Shown: piece after piece, positions 9,157 through 17,700 of the stretch
Layout of the letters: every line of letters starts with the position of its first letter
Position numbering within the stretch: the first letter of the stretch is position 1
NCBI GenBank assembly: GCA_017551845.1
Contig: JAFZKR010000027.1
Coordinates: 1 to 25,446, forward strand
Reading direction: 5' to 3'
Source of the DNA: Bacteroidaceae bacterium
Lineage (GTDB): Bacteria; Bacteroidota; Bacteroidia; Bacteroidales; Bacteroidaceae
DNA length: 25,446 nucleotides
Made by a program: the position numbers and the translations under genes
Notes under the pieces: model-generated
Seen by the model: the letters and a program-made list of their open reading frames with translations, nothing else
What the model was told of the DNA's origin: nothing
Database searches by the model: none

Positions 9157-9164
9157 CAAAGGTA
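9157..9164 (-). promoter_or_regulatory. Candidate -7 promoter box for ychF-lgt
   Basis: On the minus strand this reads TACCTTTG, a perfect match to TAnnTTTG, 25 bp before the ychF start codon. No good TTTG -33 element is seen at 19-21 bp. It sits in the 48-bp gap after the DUF4294 stop codon. Confidence 0.5.
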
Positions 9165-9179
9165 TATAAATACTTTGAC

Positions 9180-9788
9180 TTACATCATGTCGTTGTCAAT
9201 CATCCAGATGATTTCCTCAATCATGGCATCTTCACTGTTGTGTTCGGGATCATATTCTTTTTTGAGTGATGCTCCGAATATGGCGGCGAACGCCTGGTAG
9301 AATTTGGCTTTGAATCCGCCTGCGAAAGCGTTAATCAGTTCATAACTGGTCTGATTGCATTCGCGGTCAATAAGTTTTATGAGCAATTTGCCTTGTGCAA
9401 GGGTGCACTTCTTCATGATGGGCAGATACTGGTCCCAAACCCCTTTCTCTACAGCTTCGATGTGTTCCTGTTTCGCCTTGTCGTCAGGAAGGGACTGGAG
9501 GTAGAGATATGTCTCAACCAGTATGGCCTTGACCTCAAGGGCAATGGGATACATCTTCATCACATTGCGTTCAAGCTTGTCGTATTTGCGCTGCTTGCGG
9601 ATGTTGGAGAATGTACGCCTGCCGTAGATTGTAACCTCATACAGTTCGTATGACGGTATGGTGTCGCCTTTATATACTGTTGCGAGAGCCACGAACACTT
9701 TCTGCTGTTTCACTGAGTCAACTGATTGCGAAACTGCAGGAAGCGCAAGGGTCAAGGCGGCAAAAATGGACAGGATTCTCTTTTTCAT
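9180..9788 (-). CDS. DUF4294 domain-containing secreted protein
   Basis: I chose the ATG at 9786-9788 (MKKRILSIF), giving 202 residues, because it begins a typical signal peptide with a hydrophobic core and an A-V-S-Q cleavage region; the longer frame back to 9821 starts before the likely promoter. The mature part starts with a short beta-rich section (VFVALATVYKGDTIPSYELYEVTIYGRRTF) and then is helical and highly charged, matching DUF4294, a family seen in Bacteroidota with no assigned function. Mature protein is expected in the periplasm. No lipobox or transmembrane helix is seen. Its neighbours, ychF downstream and an HhH protein divergent, do not suggest a role. Confidence 0.8.
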   Translation of the reverse strand: MKKRILSIFAALTLALPAVSQSVDSVKQQKVFVALATVYKGDTIPSYELYEVTIYGRRTFSNIRKQRKYDKLERNVMKMYPIALEVKAILVETYLYLQSLPDDKAKQEHIEAVEKGVWDQYLPIMKKCTLAQGKLLIKLIDRECNQTSYELINAFAGGFKAKFYQAFAAIFGASLKKEYDPEHNSEDAMIEEIIWMIDNDMM

Positions 9789-9793
9789 CGGGA

Positions 9794-9801
9794 CAAAAGT
9801 A
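9794..9801 (-). promoter_or_regulatory. Candidate -7 box of DUF4294 gene, nearly leaderless
   Basis: The minus strand reads TACTTTTG, a perfect TAnnTTTG match, only 5 bp before the chosen ATG at 9788. An ATTG lies 17 bp upstream as a weak -33 candidate. If used, transcription would begin at or within a few bases of the start codon, giving an almost leaderless mRNA, and would exclude the longer reading frame starting at 9821. Confidence 0.4.
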
Positions 9802-9821
9802 TCAAATATCGGAATAATCAA

Positions 9822-9829
9822 TACCTTTA
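9822..9829 (+). promoter_or_regulatory. Near-match -7 box for HhH protein gene
   Basis: TACCTTTA differs from TAnnTTTG at the last base and lies 26 bp before the ATG at 9856, in the 67-bp divergent region shared with the DUF4294 gene. No -33 element is clear. Confidence 0.25.
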
Positions 9830-9855
9830 CAGCGTCAAAAAAGAGTTAAAGTATC

Positions 9856-11865
9856 ATGAAAAGCATCAGAATCATCTGCGCTTTATCTGCGTTTTTTTTA
9901 TCAGCAACGGTTTTGGGTTCATTAAATCCCGATGATTTGAGTTGGGAGAGTGTATTGGAGGAGCTTCTTTCGGACGAGGAACTTCCGGAATCGGTTTTGG
10001 AAGAGTTGGCGGAGTACTATGAACAGTTGCGAGCCTCACCTCTGAACATAAATACGGCCACATCCGATGAACTGGAGAGCCTGAATATCCTCTCTCCTTC
10101 ACAGATTGAAGCCATACACGCCTATATCTATATGTACGGGCCTATGGAGACGCTTGGTGAGCTGCAGCTCACCGGCGGTCTGGATTGGCGCACACGTCAG
10201 ATTCTACGTTTTTTTGTGTATGCCGGTGATGTGCCGCCGGAAGAGGAGAAACTGACTCTCAGAGAACTGCTCCGATACGGGCACAACGAGCTGACGGTCC
10301 GTATGGATGTGCCGCTATACTTGAGGGACGGCTTCCGTGAACATACTGCCGAGGAGCTTGCCAGATATCCGAACCGTGTATATCTTGGAGGTCGCCTTGC
10401 GCATTCAATCAGATATTCGTTCAATTGGAGGAACCGTATCAAAGCGGGATTCACCGCCGAAAAGGATGCCGGTGAACCGTTTTTCGGGAAGAACCGCATG
10501 GGGTATGATTTTTGGTCACCTTATCTGTTTATTTCCGGTTCCGGACCTTTGACGACACTTGTGGTAGGTAACTATAAGGCTGTATTCGGTCAGGGGTTGC
10601 TTTTGGGAAATGGTTTCAGTCTGGGGAAAAGCAACTCTATTTCGCCGTTCCAGGCCTGGAAGCCGGGACTCAAACCTCATTCGTCGGTTTCGGAATACGG
10701 TTATTTCAGAGGAGCAGGAATGACTTTTCGTGCCGGCAAGGCCCTGTCAATTACAATCATGGGAGCTTATACTCCCGCCGATGCCATAGTGAAAGGAGAT
10801 ACCCTAATCTCCTCTTTCAAGACTGACGGCTATCACCGTACCGGACTGGAGTGGTCACGCAGGCATAATGTCAGGATATCTTCAGGTGCGATGAATATCA
10901 GTTACCGTTACAATGGGATATCTTTAGGAACAACTCTCCTGGGTGAGAGATATTCTCTTCCTGCAACAGCAGGCATGGGGTATGCCGGGGTTTCTGCTGA
11001 CTGGTCAATCCGGAGGCCGGGGTACGGAAGTACCGGCGAGATAGCCTTTTCAGGCGGAAGTGCGGCTTTCTTTACCAACAACATATTCCGATTTACAGGT
11101 AAGTTCAGTTCTAATGTGCTGTTAAGATATTACTCTCCTTCATTCAACGCTCCCCGTTCAGGGCTTCTCAGTGAATCGGAAGCAAGGAATGAGGCAGGAT
11201 TGCTGATAGGATTCACATATTCAACCCGAAAGCTGAAGAGTGACTGTTATCTGGATCTGTTCCGTCATCCTGAAAGCCGTTACGGCGCATCGGGCCCCTC
11301 CAACGGAATAGATATCAGAGCCGATACTGAATGGAAACCGTCACAGTCCGATAATATTGACGCAATGTTGAGGTTCAAGTCCAAGCAGAAGGACTGCAAA
11401 CCTACGGGAACACTTGAATATTGCATTACCTGGAGAGCCCGACTGCGCTGGGACCACATTTTCAACCAGTCGGTTTCATGTCGAACCCAGCTGTTCTGGT
11501 CAAGATATGATTTCCTTTATGAACCTTTGTCGGACGGATTCGGTTTATCTCTCTCCTCGGACTGGACTCCGTCCCCGACTCTCTCTGCATCCCTTCAGGC
11601 GGTGTTATTTCATACGGAGAGCTATGACAGCAGGATATCGGTATATGAGAAGGGGCCCAGGTACTCGTTCGGGTTCGTTACGCTTTCCGGACGCGGAGGC
11701 AGGATAATGCTTAATCTCAAATATAAGCCGTCTTCACGGATTCAGCTGAATATGAAGGCAGGTTCGCTTTTATATTCGGACCGTGACGAGATAAGCTCTT
11801 CCCAACAGAAGATAAGCACGTGGCACAAGGAGGATATAAACCTTCAGTTCACATGGAAGTTTTAA
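9856..11865 (+). CDS. Secreted helix-hairpin-helix protein with predicted outer-membrane beta-barrel C-terminus
   Basis: The 669-residue protein starts with a signal peptide (about residues 1-21). An acidic stretch follows (about 25-56), then a ComEA-like helix-hairpin-helix region at about 63-107: SPLNINTATSDELESLNILS, PSQIEAIHAYI and YGPMETLGELQ, the NINTA motif being diagnostic of HhH modules that bind DNA non-specifically. From about residue 130 to the end the sequence is a succession of alternating-polarity strands rich in Tyr, Ser, Gly and Arg, ending INLQFTWKF; a C-terminal aromatic preceded by a beta-strand is the usual signal for outer-membrane barrel insertion. No function is established. 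A role in DNA contact at the cell surface is only an inference from the HhH module. The next gene begins 45 bp later with no clear promoter between. Confidence 0.75.
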   Translation: MKSIRIICALSAFFLSATVLGSLNPDDLSWESVLEELLSDEELPESVLEELAEYYEQLRASPLNINTATSDELESLNILSPSQIEAIHAYIYMYGPMETLGELQLTGGLDWRTRQILRFFVYAGDVPPEEEKLTLRELLRYGHNELTVRMDVPLYLRDGFREHTAEELARYPNRVYLGGRLAHSIRYSFNWRNRIKAGFTAEKDAGEPFFGKNRMGYDFWSPYLFISGSGPLTTLVVGNYKAVFGQGLLLGNGFSLGKSNSISPFQAWKPGLKPHSSVSEYGYFRGAGMTFRAGKALSITIMGAYTPADAIVKGDTLISSFKTDGYHRTGLEWSRRHNVRISSGAMNISYRYNGISLGTTLLGERYSLPATAGMGYAGVSADWSIRRPGYGSTGEIAFSGGSAAFFTNNIFRFTGKFSSNVLLRYYSPSFNAPRSGLLSESEARNEAGLLIGFTYSTRKLKSDCYLDLFRHPESRYGASGPSNGIDIRADTEWKPSQSDNIDAMLRFKSKQKDCKPTGTLEYCITWRARLRWDHIFNQSVSCRTQLFWSRYDFLYEPLSDGFGLSLSSDWTPSPTLSASLQAVLFHTESYDSRISVYEKGPRYSFGFVTLSGRGGRIMLNLKYKPSSRIQLNMKAGSLLYSDRDEISSSQQKISTWHKEDINLQFTWKF

Positions 11866-11910
11866 GCGGATTCTTAGTAAATTCGCAACGGAAAACAATA
11901 ACATCTGACA

Positions 11911-12687
11911 ATGGCAACAGTACTATACGATTCACCGGTTTTCGGTCCCGTCCACAGCCGTCGTCTCGGCGTGTCGTTGGGAATCAACCTGATGCCTTCC
12001 GACGGGAAGATATGTACATTTGACTGCATATACTGTGAATGCGGCAGGAACAGCACCCACAGGCCACACGCCCACAGGCCTACAAGAGAGGAGGTCCGCA
12101 ATGGCCTTACCGCCATTCTTGAGAGGATGAAGGCCGACGGGCCCGAACCTAATGTCCTCACTTTTGCGGGTAATGGTGAACCGACAGCCCATCCTGATTT
12201 CCCGGAAATTGTGGATGATGTCCTAAGTTTGCGTGACCGTTATTTTCCGGATGCCAAGGTGAGTATCCTGAGCAATGGGACCCGTGTTACCGTACCTTCG
12301 GTTTTCAATGCCCTTCTCAAACTCGACAACAACATACAGAAACTGGATACGGCAGATACGGAGTACATCAAACTGATTGATTCGCCTCAGGGTGACTATC
12401 AGGTTGAGCGTATCATTGATGCCTTGAACCGGTTTGACGGTCATGTGATTATCCAGACCATGTTCCTTACAGGCACTCTTGACGGGCGGGATATGGATAA
12501 CACATCGGATCGCTATGTGCTTCCCTGGCTTGAGGCGCTCAAGAGGATAGGCCCGAGCGAGGTGATGATTTATACCATTGACCGTGAGACTCCCGTCAGC
12601 ACTCTCAGGAAAGCTTCCAGGGAATCGCTTGACCGTATTTACGGACTACTTGTTGAAAAAGGTTTCAAAGCACAGGTTTCATATTGA
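11911..12687 (+). CDS. Radical SAM protein (COG0731-like)
   Basis: This 258-residue protein has the radical SAM cluster motif C35-x3-C39-x2-C42 (ICTFDCIYCECG), preceded by HSRRLGVSLGINLMP, a lead-in typical of the COG0731 group. FAGNGEPTAHPDF is the GGE-like SAM-binding motif, here GNGEPT. The remainder fits a partial TIM barrel. It would use a [4Fe-4S] cluster to cleave S-adenosylmethionine to a 5'-deoxyadenosyl radical in the cytoplasm. The substrate is not identifiable; an extra Cys at 44 is adjacent to the cluster motif but there is no second Fe-S domain. It lies between the HhH/barrel gene and the PBP4 gene in the same direction and probably in one transcript. Confidence 0.85.
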   Translation: MATVLYDSPVFGPVHSRRLGVSLGINLMPSDGKICTFDCIYCECGRNSTHRPHAHRPTREEVRNGLTAILERMKADGPEPNVLTFAGNGEPTAHPDFPEIVDDVLSLRDRYFPDAKVSILSNGTRVTVPSVFNALLKLDNNIQKLDTADTEYIKLIDSPQGDYQVERIIDALNRFDGHVIIQTMFLTGTLDGRDMDNTSDRYVLPWLEALKRIGPSEVMIYTIDRETPVSTLRKASRESLDRIYGLLVEKGFKAQVSY

Positions 12688-12701
12688 AAATTTACTTCAC
12701 G

Positions 12702-14117
12702 ATGAAAGCCATACTAAGGGCAACGACTGTTTTTTTCATCCTTTCAGGCTTGCTGGATGCCACTGCGGCAGATTTCAGAACTGTAACAGAGCGCATAGAC
12801 CAGATTATCTATGACGAGTTGCCTGCAGGAACTGATATAGGTATAATGGTATATGACCTCACCACGGACTCCGTTCTGTATGCCTATAGGGAGAATGTCC
12901 TGTTCCGTCCTGCATCCACGCAGAAGATAATAACCTCCATTGTCGCGCTTCATTCTCTTGGAACAGGCTACAGTTTCGAGACGACACTGCGCACACAGGG
13001 GCAGATTCTTTCCGACGGCACCCTTGACGGTGATCTCTACCTGGTGGGAGGAATAGATCCTGCACTCAGTGAACAGGAGCTTAAAAGCATGGTTGACGAG
13101 CTGAAAAAAGCGGGAATCCGTCGTATTAACGGGAATGTATATGCCGATGTTTCCCAGATGGATTCCGTACATTGGGGTTCCGGATGGTGTTGGGACGATT
13201 CCCCTTCAAGCTTCCAGCCATACATCTCTCCGCTCATGGTTCATGAAGGTTCAGTGGCGATACAGGTAAGGCCTACCGAGAACGGCAAGTCCCCAACCGT
13301 AACCGTAACTCCGGCTAACCGTTTCATCAAGGTGGACAACAGGTCGCTTTGCGGTGTTGACTCCTTAGGCACCTTCTCTATAAGCCGTGACTGGATTCAC
13401 AATGACAATACTATTGTAATATCAGGCAACTGCCGCCGTCGGGAGACCAAGGAACTCAGCGTTGTGGGTACTGCCGAATTTACCTTTACTCTCTTCAGGG
13501 AGTATCTTGATGATGCCGGTATAAGCTTCAAAGGATACGGAACCGGAGTGGCACCAGTAATGTCAAATACATTGGCCAAGGTCAGCCATTCGCTCAATTC
13601 CGTTATGAAGGAGGCCCTCAAGGAGAGTAATAACCTTTATGCGGAGGCCATGTTTCTTCAGCTGGGAAGGCTCGTGAAACCGTCGGGAGCCGGATTCAAG
13701 GACGCTTCAGGGTTCATTGACAATTATGTGGCACGAAAATTCGGGTTTGCGTCTCATGAGTACAATATTGTTGATGGTTGCGGACTCTCCATGTATGATC
13801 ATCTCACTCCCTCTTTCATGGTGAATATGCTCAGGCTTATTCATAAGGAGGCCGTACTGTTCCCTGTTTTCTACCGTAATCTGCCCATTTCCGGTATGGA
13901 CGGTACGCTCAAGACCCGTATGGATTCCAAGTCGGCAATCAACCGTGTACATGCAAAAACAGGTTCTGTTACAGGAGCATGCACTCTTGCAGGTTACCTT
14001 ACCACGGACAGCGGTCATGAAGTGGCGTTCTGTATAATGAATGAAGGAGCCATCAGGACGGCCCCTTCACGTAAGGTTCAGGATGCAATATGCACTGCAC
14101 TGTGTGAATTGAAATAA
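12702..14117 (+). CDS. dacB: D-alanyl-D-alanine carboxypeptidase/endopeptidase, PBP4 (DacB) family
   Basis: PBP4-family (peptidase S13) enzymes trim or cut peptide cross-links of peptidoglycan in the periplasm. I chose the ATG at 12702 (471 residues), which begins a signal peptide ending near ATAADF, over the in-frame TTG at 12684 that overlaps the radical SAM stop. The serine penicillin-binding motifs are complete: SxxK as S72-T-Q-K75 in RPASTQKI, SxN as S309-N-N311 in KESNNLYAE, and KTG at 419-421 in HAKTGSVTGAC. The long stretch between the first two motifs, about 230 residues, matches the extra domains of the PBP4 class. The gap to the upstream gene is 14 bp, so the three genes are likely an operon. 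It converges on the deacetylase gene. Confidence 0.94.
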   Translation: MKAILRATTVFFILSGLLDATAADFRTVTERIDQIIYDELPAGTDIGIMVYDLTTDSVLYAYRENVLFRPASTQKIITSIVALHSLGTGYSFETTLRTQGQILSDGTLDGDLYLVGGIDPALSEQELKSMVDELKKAGIRRINGNVYADVSQMDSVHWGSGWCWDDSPSSFQPYISPLMVHEGSVAIQVRPTENGKSPTVTVTPANRFIKVDNRSLCGVDSLGTFSISRDWIHNDNTIVISGNCRRRETKELSVVGTAEFTFTLFREYLDDAGISFKGYGTGVAPVMSNTLAKVSHSLNSVMKEALKESNNLYAEAMFLQLGRLVKPSGAGFKDASGFIDNYVARKFGFASHEYNIVDGCGLSMYDHLTPSFMVNMLRLIHKEAVLFPVFYRNLPISGMDGTLKTRMDSKSAINRVHAKTGSVTGACTLAGYLTTDSGHEVAFCIMNEGAIRTAPSRKVQDAICTALCELK

Positions 14118-14132
14118 TCTTCTCTCGGGTTA

Positions 14133-14741
14133 TCAGAGCAGTTTGAAACCGTATCCCTGACTCTCAAGCCATTCTATGGCCTTGGGTAATGCGTATTTCA
14201 GGTTACGTTCGCTTCGGATGGAATCGTGGAACACTATTATCGAACCGTTCCTCGTGTATTTCTTGACAATGTTAAGCACCTTGCGCCCTTTCAGCTTTTC
14301 GTTGTAGTCACGGGTTATGACATCATAGAAGACTATGTCATAATCATCTTTCATGTATCTGTAAACCCATTTTTTCATTACACCGTGTGGTGGGCGGAAG
14401 AGTCGTGTAGTGAAATAATTGTCACATTTCTTTACATTGTCAATGTAGTCAGGAGTTCTCATACGCATGCTCCGGACATGATTGAAAGTATGGTTGCCTA
14501 TCCGATGTCCCCGGTCTGTAATCATCTTGAATATTTCAGGATGCTTCTGGACATTGTTGCCTACCACAAAGAATGTTGCCTTGATTCCGTGTTTATCCAG
14601 AAGGTCCAGAATCCAAGGTGTGACTTCAGGAATGGGTCCGTCGTCAAAGGTGAGATACACCGAATGCTCTTCCGGGTTTTTCCGGAAGAGCCCCTTCGGG
14701 TATATTTTATTTAGAAGAACTGATGGTTGTTCAATCAACAT
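14133..14741 (-). CDS. NodB-type polysaccharide deacetylase family protein
   Basis: This 202-residue protein contains the NodB homology domain of carbohydrate esterase family 4, metal-dependent de-N- or de-O-acetylases. TFDDGP has D33 (expected base) and D34 (metal ligand). H84 and H88 in GNHTFNH complete the Asp-His-His metal site. RPPHG at 116-120 and VFHDS near the C-terminus form the remaining active-site walls. No signal peptide or membrane helix is visible at the N-terminus (MLIEQPSVLLNKIYPKG), unusual for enzymes acting on cell-wall polymers, so a cytoplasmic or membrane-associated substrate is possible. The start codon lies 2 bp after the stop of the DUF2723 gene, pointing to translational coupling and related jobs. 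Substrate unknown. Confidence 0.9.
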   Translation of the reverse strand: MLIEQPSVLLNKIYPKGLFRKNPEEHSVYLTFDDGPIPEVTPWILDLLDKHGIKATFFVVGNNVQKHPEIFKMITDRGHRIGNHTFNHVRSMRMRTPDYIDNVKKCDNYFTTRLFRPPHGVMKKWVYRYMKDDYDIVFYDVITRDYNEKLKGRKVLNIVKKYTRNGSIIVFHDSIRSERNLKYALPKAIEWLESQGYGFKLL

Positions 14742-14743
14742 GC

Positions 14744-17700
14744 CTATCTGGTCCTCTTTTGGAATTCTCCATACATTTCATCGAACAGCCCAACAGTCTG
14801 TGCGAATGTCTCTTTGTCAACAATCTTCTCAAGTTGTGGCAAAGTGTAGGAGTAAATGATTGAAGCACATTCATCGAACGAATCAGCCATCTGTTTGAGC
14901 TGTCGGTTGTTCATGGTAAGGTACCATTTCATCTCCATTAGCTGTTCAGCGGTTATGTCGGTAAGGATGGTGAGAGCCTTTTTGGGTTCATTCAGGGCAA
15001 TCCACATCCTTGCTATTCCAACCTCTGTGGGCAGACGCAGGATCCAATATGGTATGGCATCGTAGGGAAGATTCTCATCAAGATATTCAAGTACCTCAAG
15101 CGCCTTGTCGTTTTGGCCTTCGTTGATAAGCTGGCCCGCAAGCTGGGCGAAAATACGCCTATGTGTCCAGCACATGCGGCGTACGGTTTCATCCAGATAG
15201 ACATCGGGATTACCAGCCCCTCCGAATTTGAACTTCATCAGGTTGTCATACATCTTTTCGGTGTCAATGGCGGCTCCGGAATTGGATTCGGCAATATATC
15301 CGAGTTGATGCCAGTCAAATGGGGTTATCCTATATGCCAAACCCTCAAGAACAAGGTAATTGCCTAAGTTGAGATAGTTGTCAGTAGCGACTGTGGTGGC
15401 TATGAAAAGAGGCCTTTCCCAGTTGCAGTGTGCTATCAGGTCAAGCATCATCAGCTCGTTCTTCATAAGGTTGGATTTGCCCTTGAGTGATAAGATCATA
15501 CGGTCAGGCATCTTGGCCTTGGTCTCTTCATCGGTCTCTCCACGGTATTCCTTGGGAATCATCATTCCTGAGCGAAGTACGGCATCCTTGTCAATTTTGA
15601 GCCAGATGGTATCCGTCGGGATGGGTTTGCCCTTCTTGACGTAATTGTCCAGTATGTTGGTCAGTTCAAATTCATTGTCAATCCATTCTCTCTCGGCATC
15701 GGTCTTAGCCTGTTTGAGTGAGTTGTATTTCCTTTGGGGATCAACAGCCACATACTCGTTTGTGCCGGTCTGGTACTCAATCTTCCTGAAGGAGATGGGC
15801 AGGGCCGGAGAGTCGTATGCGGGACGTTTCATCTGATCTATGTACCAGTCCGTCATAAGATAGCTGAGGTTACAGCAACGGGCATCGGTACGAAAACCTT
15901 CGGTCTCCAGATTGTACCACAAGGGGAAAGTGTCATTATCGCCATTGGTGAAGATGATGGGATTTCCCTTTTCCGGAAGTGTGGTGAGATAGTTCTGACC
16001 GAAATCACGGCAGGTATAGCGTCCGCTGCGGTCATGGTCATCCCATGTCTGGCTGACCATCTGTATGGGTACAAGGATACATAGCAATGTTGCTATTACC
16101 GGTGAGGCTTTCTTTCCCAACAGCTTTGAGAGGCCCTCGGATATGGCGGTTACCCCCAATCCTATCCATATGGCGAATGCATAGAAAGAGGCGGCGTATG
16201 CATAATCACGCTCACGGGGCTGCATGGGGGTTTGGTTCAGATATATCACGATGGCTAATCCTGTCATGATGAAGAGTGACAGAACCACGAAGAACTGGTG
16301 GAATCCGGTCTTGTCTTTTCCGAACTGCCAGAAGAGGCCGATAAGACCCAACAGCAGAGGCAGACAATAGAATACGTTCTTTCCCTTGCCTTTGAGGTAG
16401 TCAGGCATCTGGTTGATGTCACCACCGATGAGGTGACGGTCGATGAAACCTATTCCTGTAATCCAGTTACCTGTCTGAAGGTCACCGTGCTGGTTCTGGA
16501 TATCGTTCTGACGGCCGGCGAAATTCCACATGAAATATCTCCAGTACATGAAGTGGACCTGATAGCGGAAGAAGAACTTGAGATTCTCCATCTGAGTGGG
16601 TATGACGGCCTTTTCCTTGTTGCCGCAGGCATCATAGATATAGGTCTTGCCCTTTATGCCTCCGGTCCAGTTCTTGTAATCCTTGACATGCTCACCGTCC
16701 TTGCTGTACATACGCGGGAAGAACATGTTCTGTGCGTATATGTATTCACGCTTGTCATCCTTGACATAGTAACTGTCCTTCTCGTCGGCACTGGATTTCT
16801 CGAGACGTCCGTATGACTTGCCGTTAGTGACTGACTTGGGGGTGCAATAGTTGCCATTGGCCCGTTCCCACACCAAACCGGAACTGTAGGCCTGACCATA
16901 AAGGAGAGGTCTTGATCCGTATTGTTCACGTGCCAGATATTCGCCGAGAGAGAATACATCCTCAGGTGAATCCTGATCCATGGGCGGATTGGCTGTAGAA
17001 CGTATCACTATTACTGCGTATGATGAGTAGCCAATGGTTATCATCATGACACACAGCATAATGGTATTCAGTATGGATGGTGACGGCTTGATCTTTTCGG
17101 GTATTCCCTTGGCGAACAGATAAATGGCTCCGGCCACCAGAACCAGGATACCGAAGAATATTCCTGAGGCCTTGTGACCATAGAACGGGATACCGGCCAA
17201 AGCTATGGAAAGCAGGAATGAAAGATACATGTTGAACTTCCTGTCTCCACGTTGTGTTTCATAGACACTCCAAATCAGGACTGCTGCCAAAAGAATGATA
17301 TATGTAATGAGACCCGTATTGAAAGGAAGTCCCATGCCGTTCACGAACAGCAGCTCGAACCAGCCTCCCACTTTTACGATACCCGGTACGATACCATAAA
17401 GTACGGCTGCTATTATCAGCCCTGATAATATGATGGCCAGAATACCTCCCTTCCAGTTGGGGTTCTTGGCACGTTTGAAATAATATACCAGAACGATTGC
17501 GGTTATGCAGAGGAGGTTCAGCAGGTGAACGCCTACTGATACACCTATCAGATAGGCAATAAGAACCAGCCAGCGGGCACTGTGCGGTTCTTCGCTGTTC
17601 TCTTCCCATTTGAGTATCAGCCAGAATGTCACTGCCGTGCAGAAAGAGGAATAGGCATAAACCTCGCCCTCCACTGCACTGAACCAGAAGGTGTCGCTCC

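Noticed and set aside
12049..12083. Repeated CCCACAGGCC words in the radical SAM gene
   Set aside because: They simply encode the local His-Arg-Pro repetition just after the cluster motif and fall inside a conserved coding frame; no regulatory meaning is supported.
12684..12701. TTG start for the PBP4 gene
   Set aside because: The ATG at 12702 starts a clean signal peptide; the extension adds aromatic and polar residues before it.
16298..16816. A 172-codon plus-strand open frame inside the DUF2723 gene
   Set aside because: Antisense to a continuous, conserved 1115-codon gene; no supporting feature.
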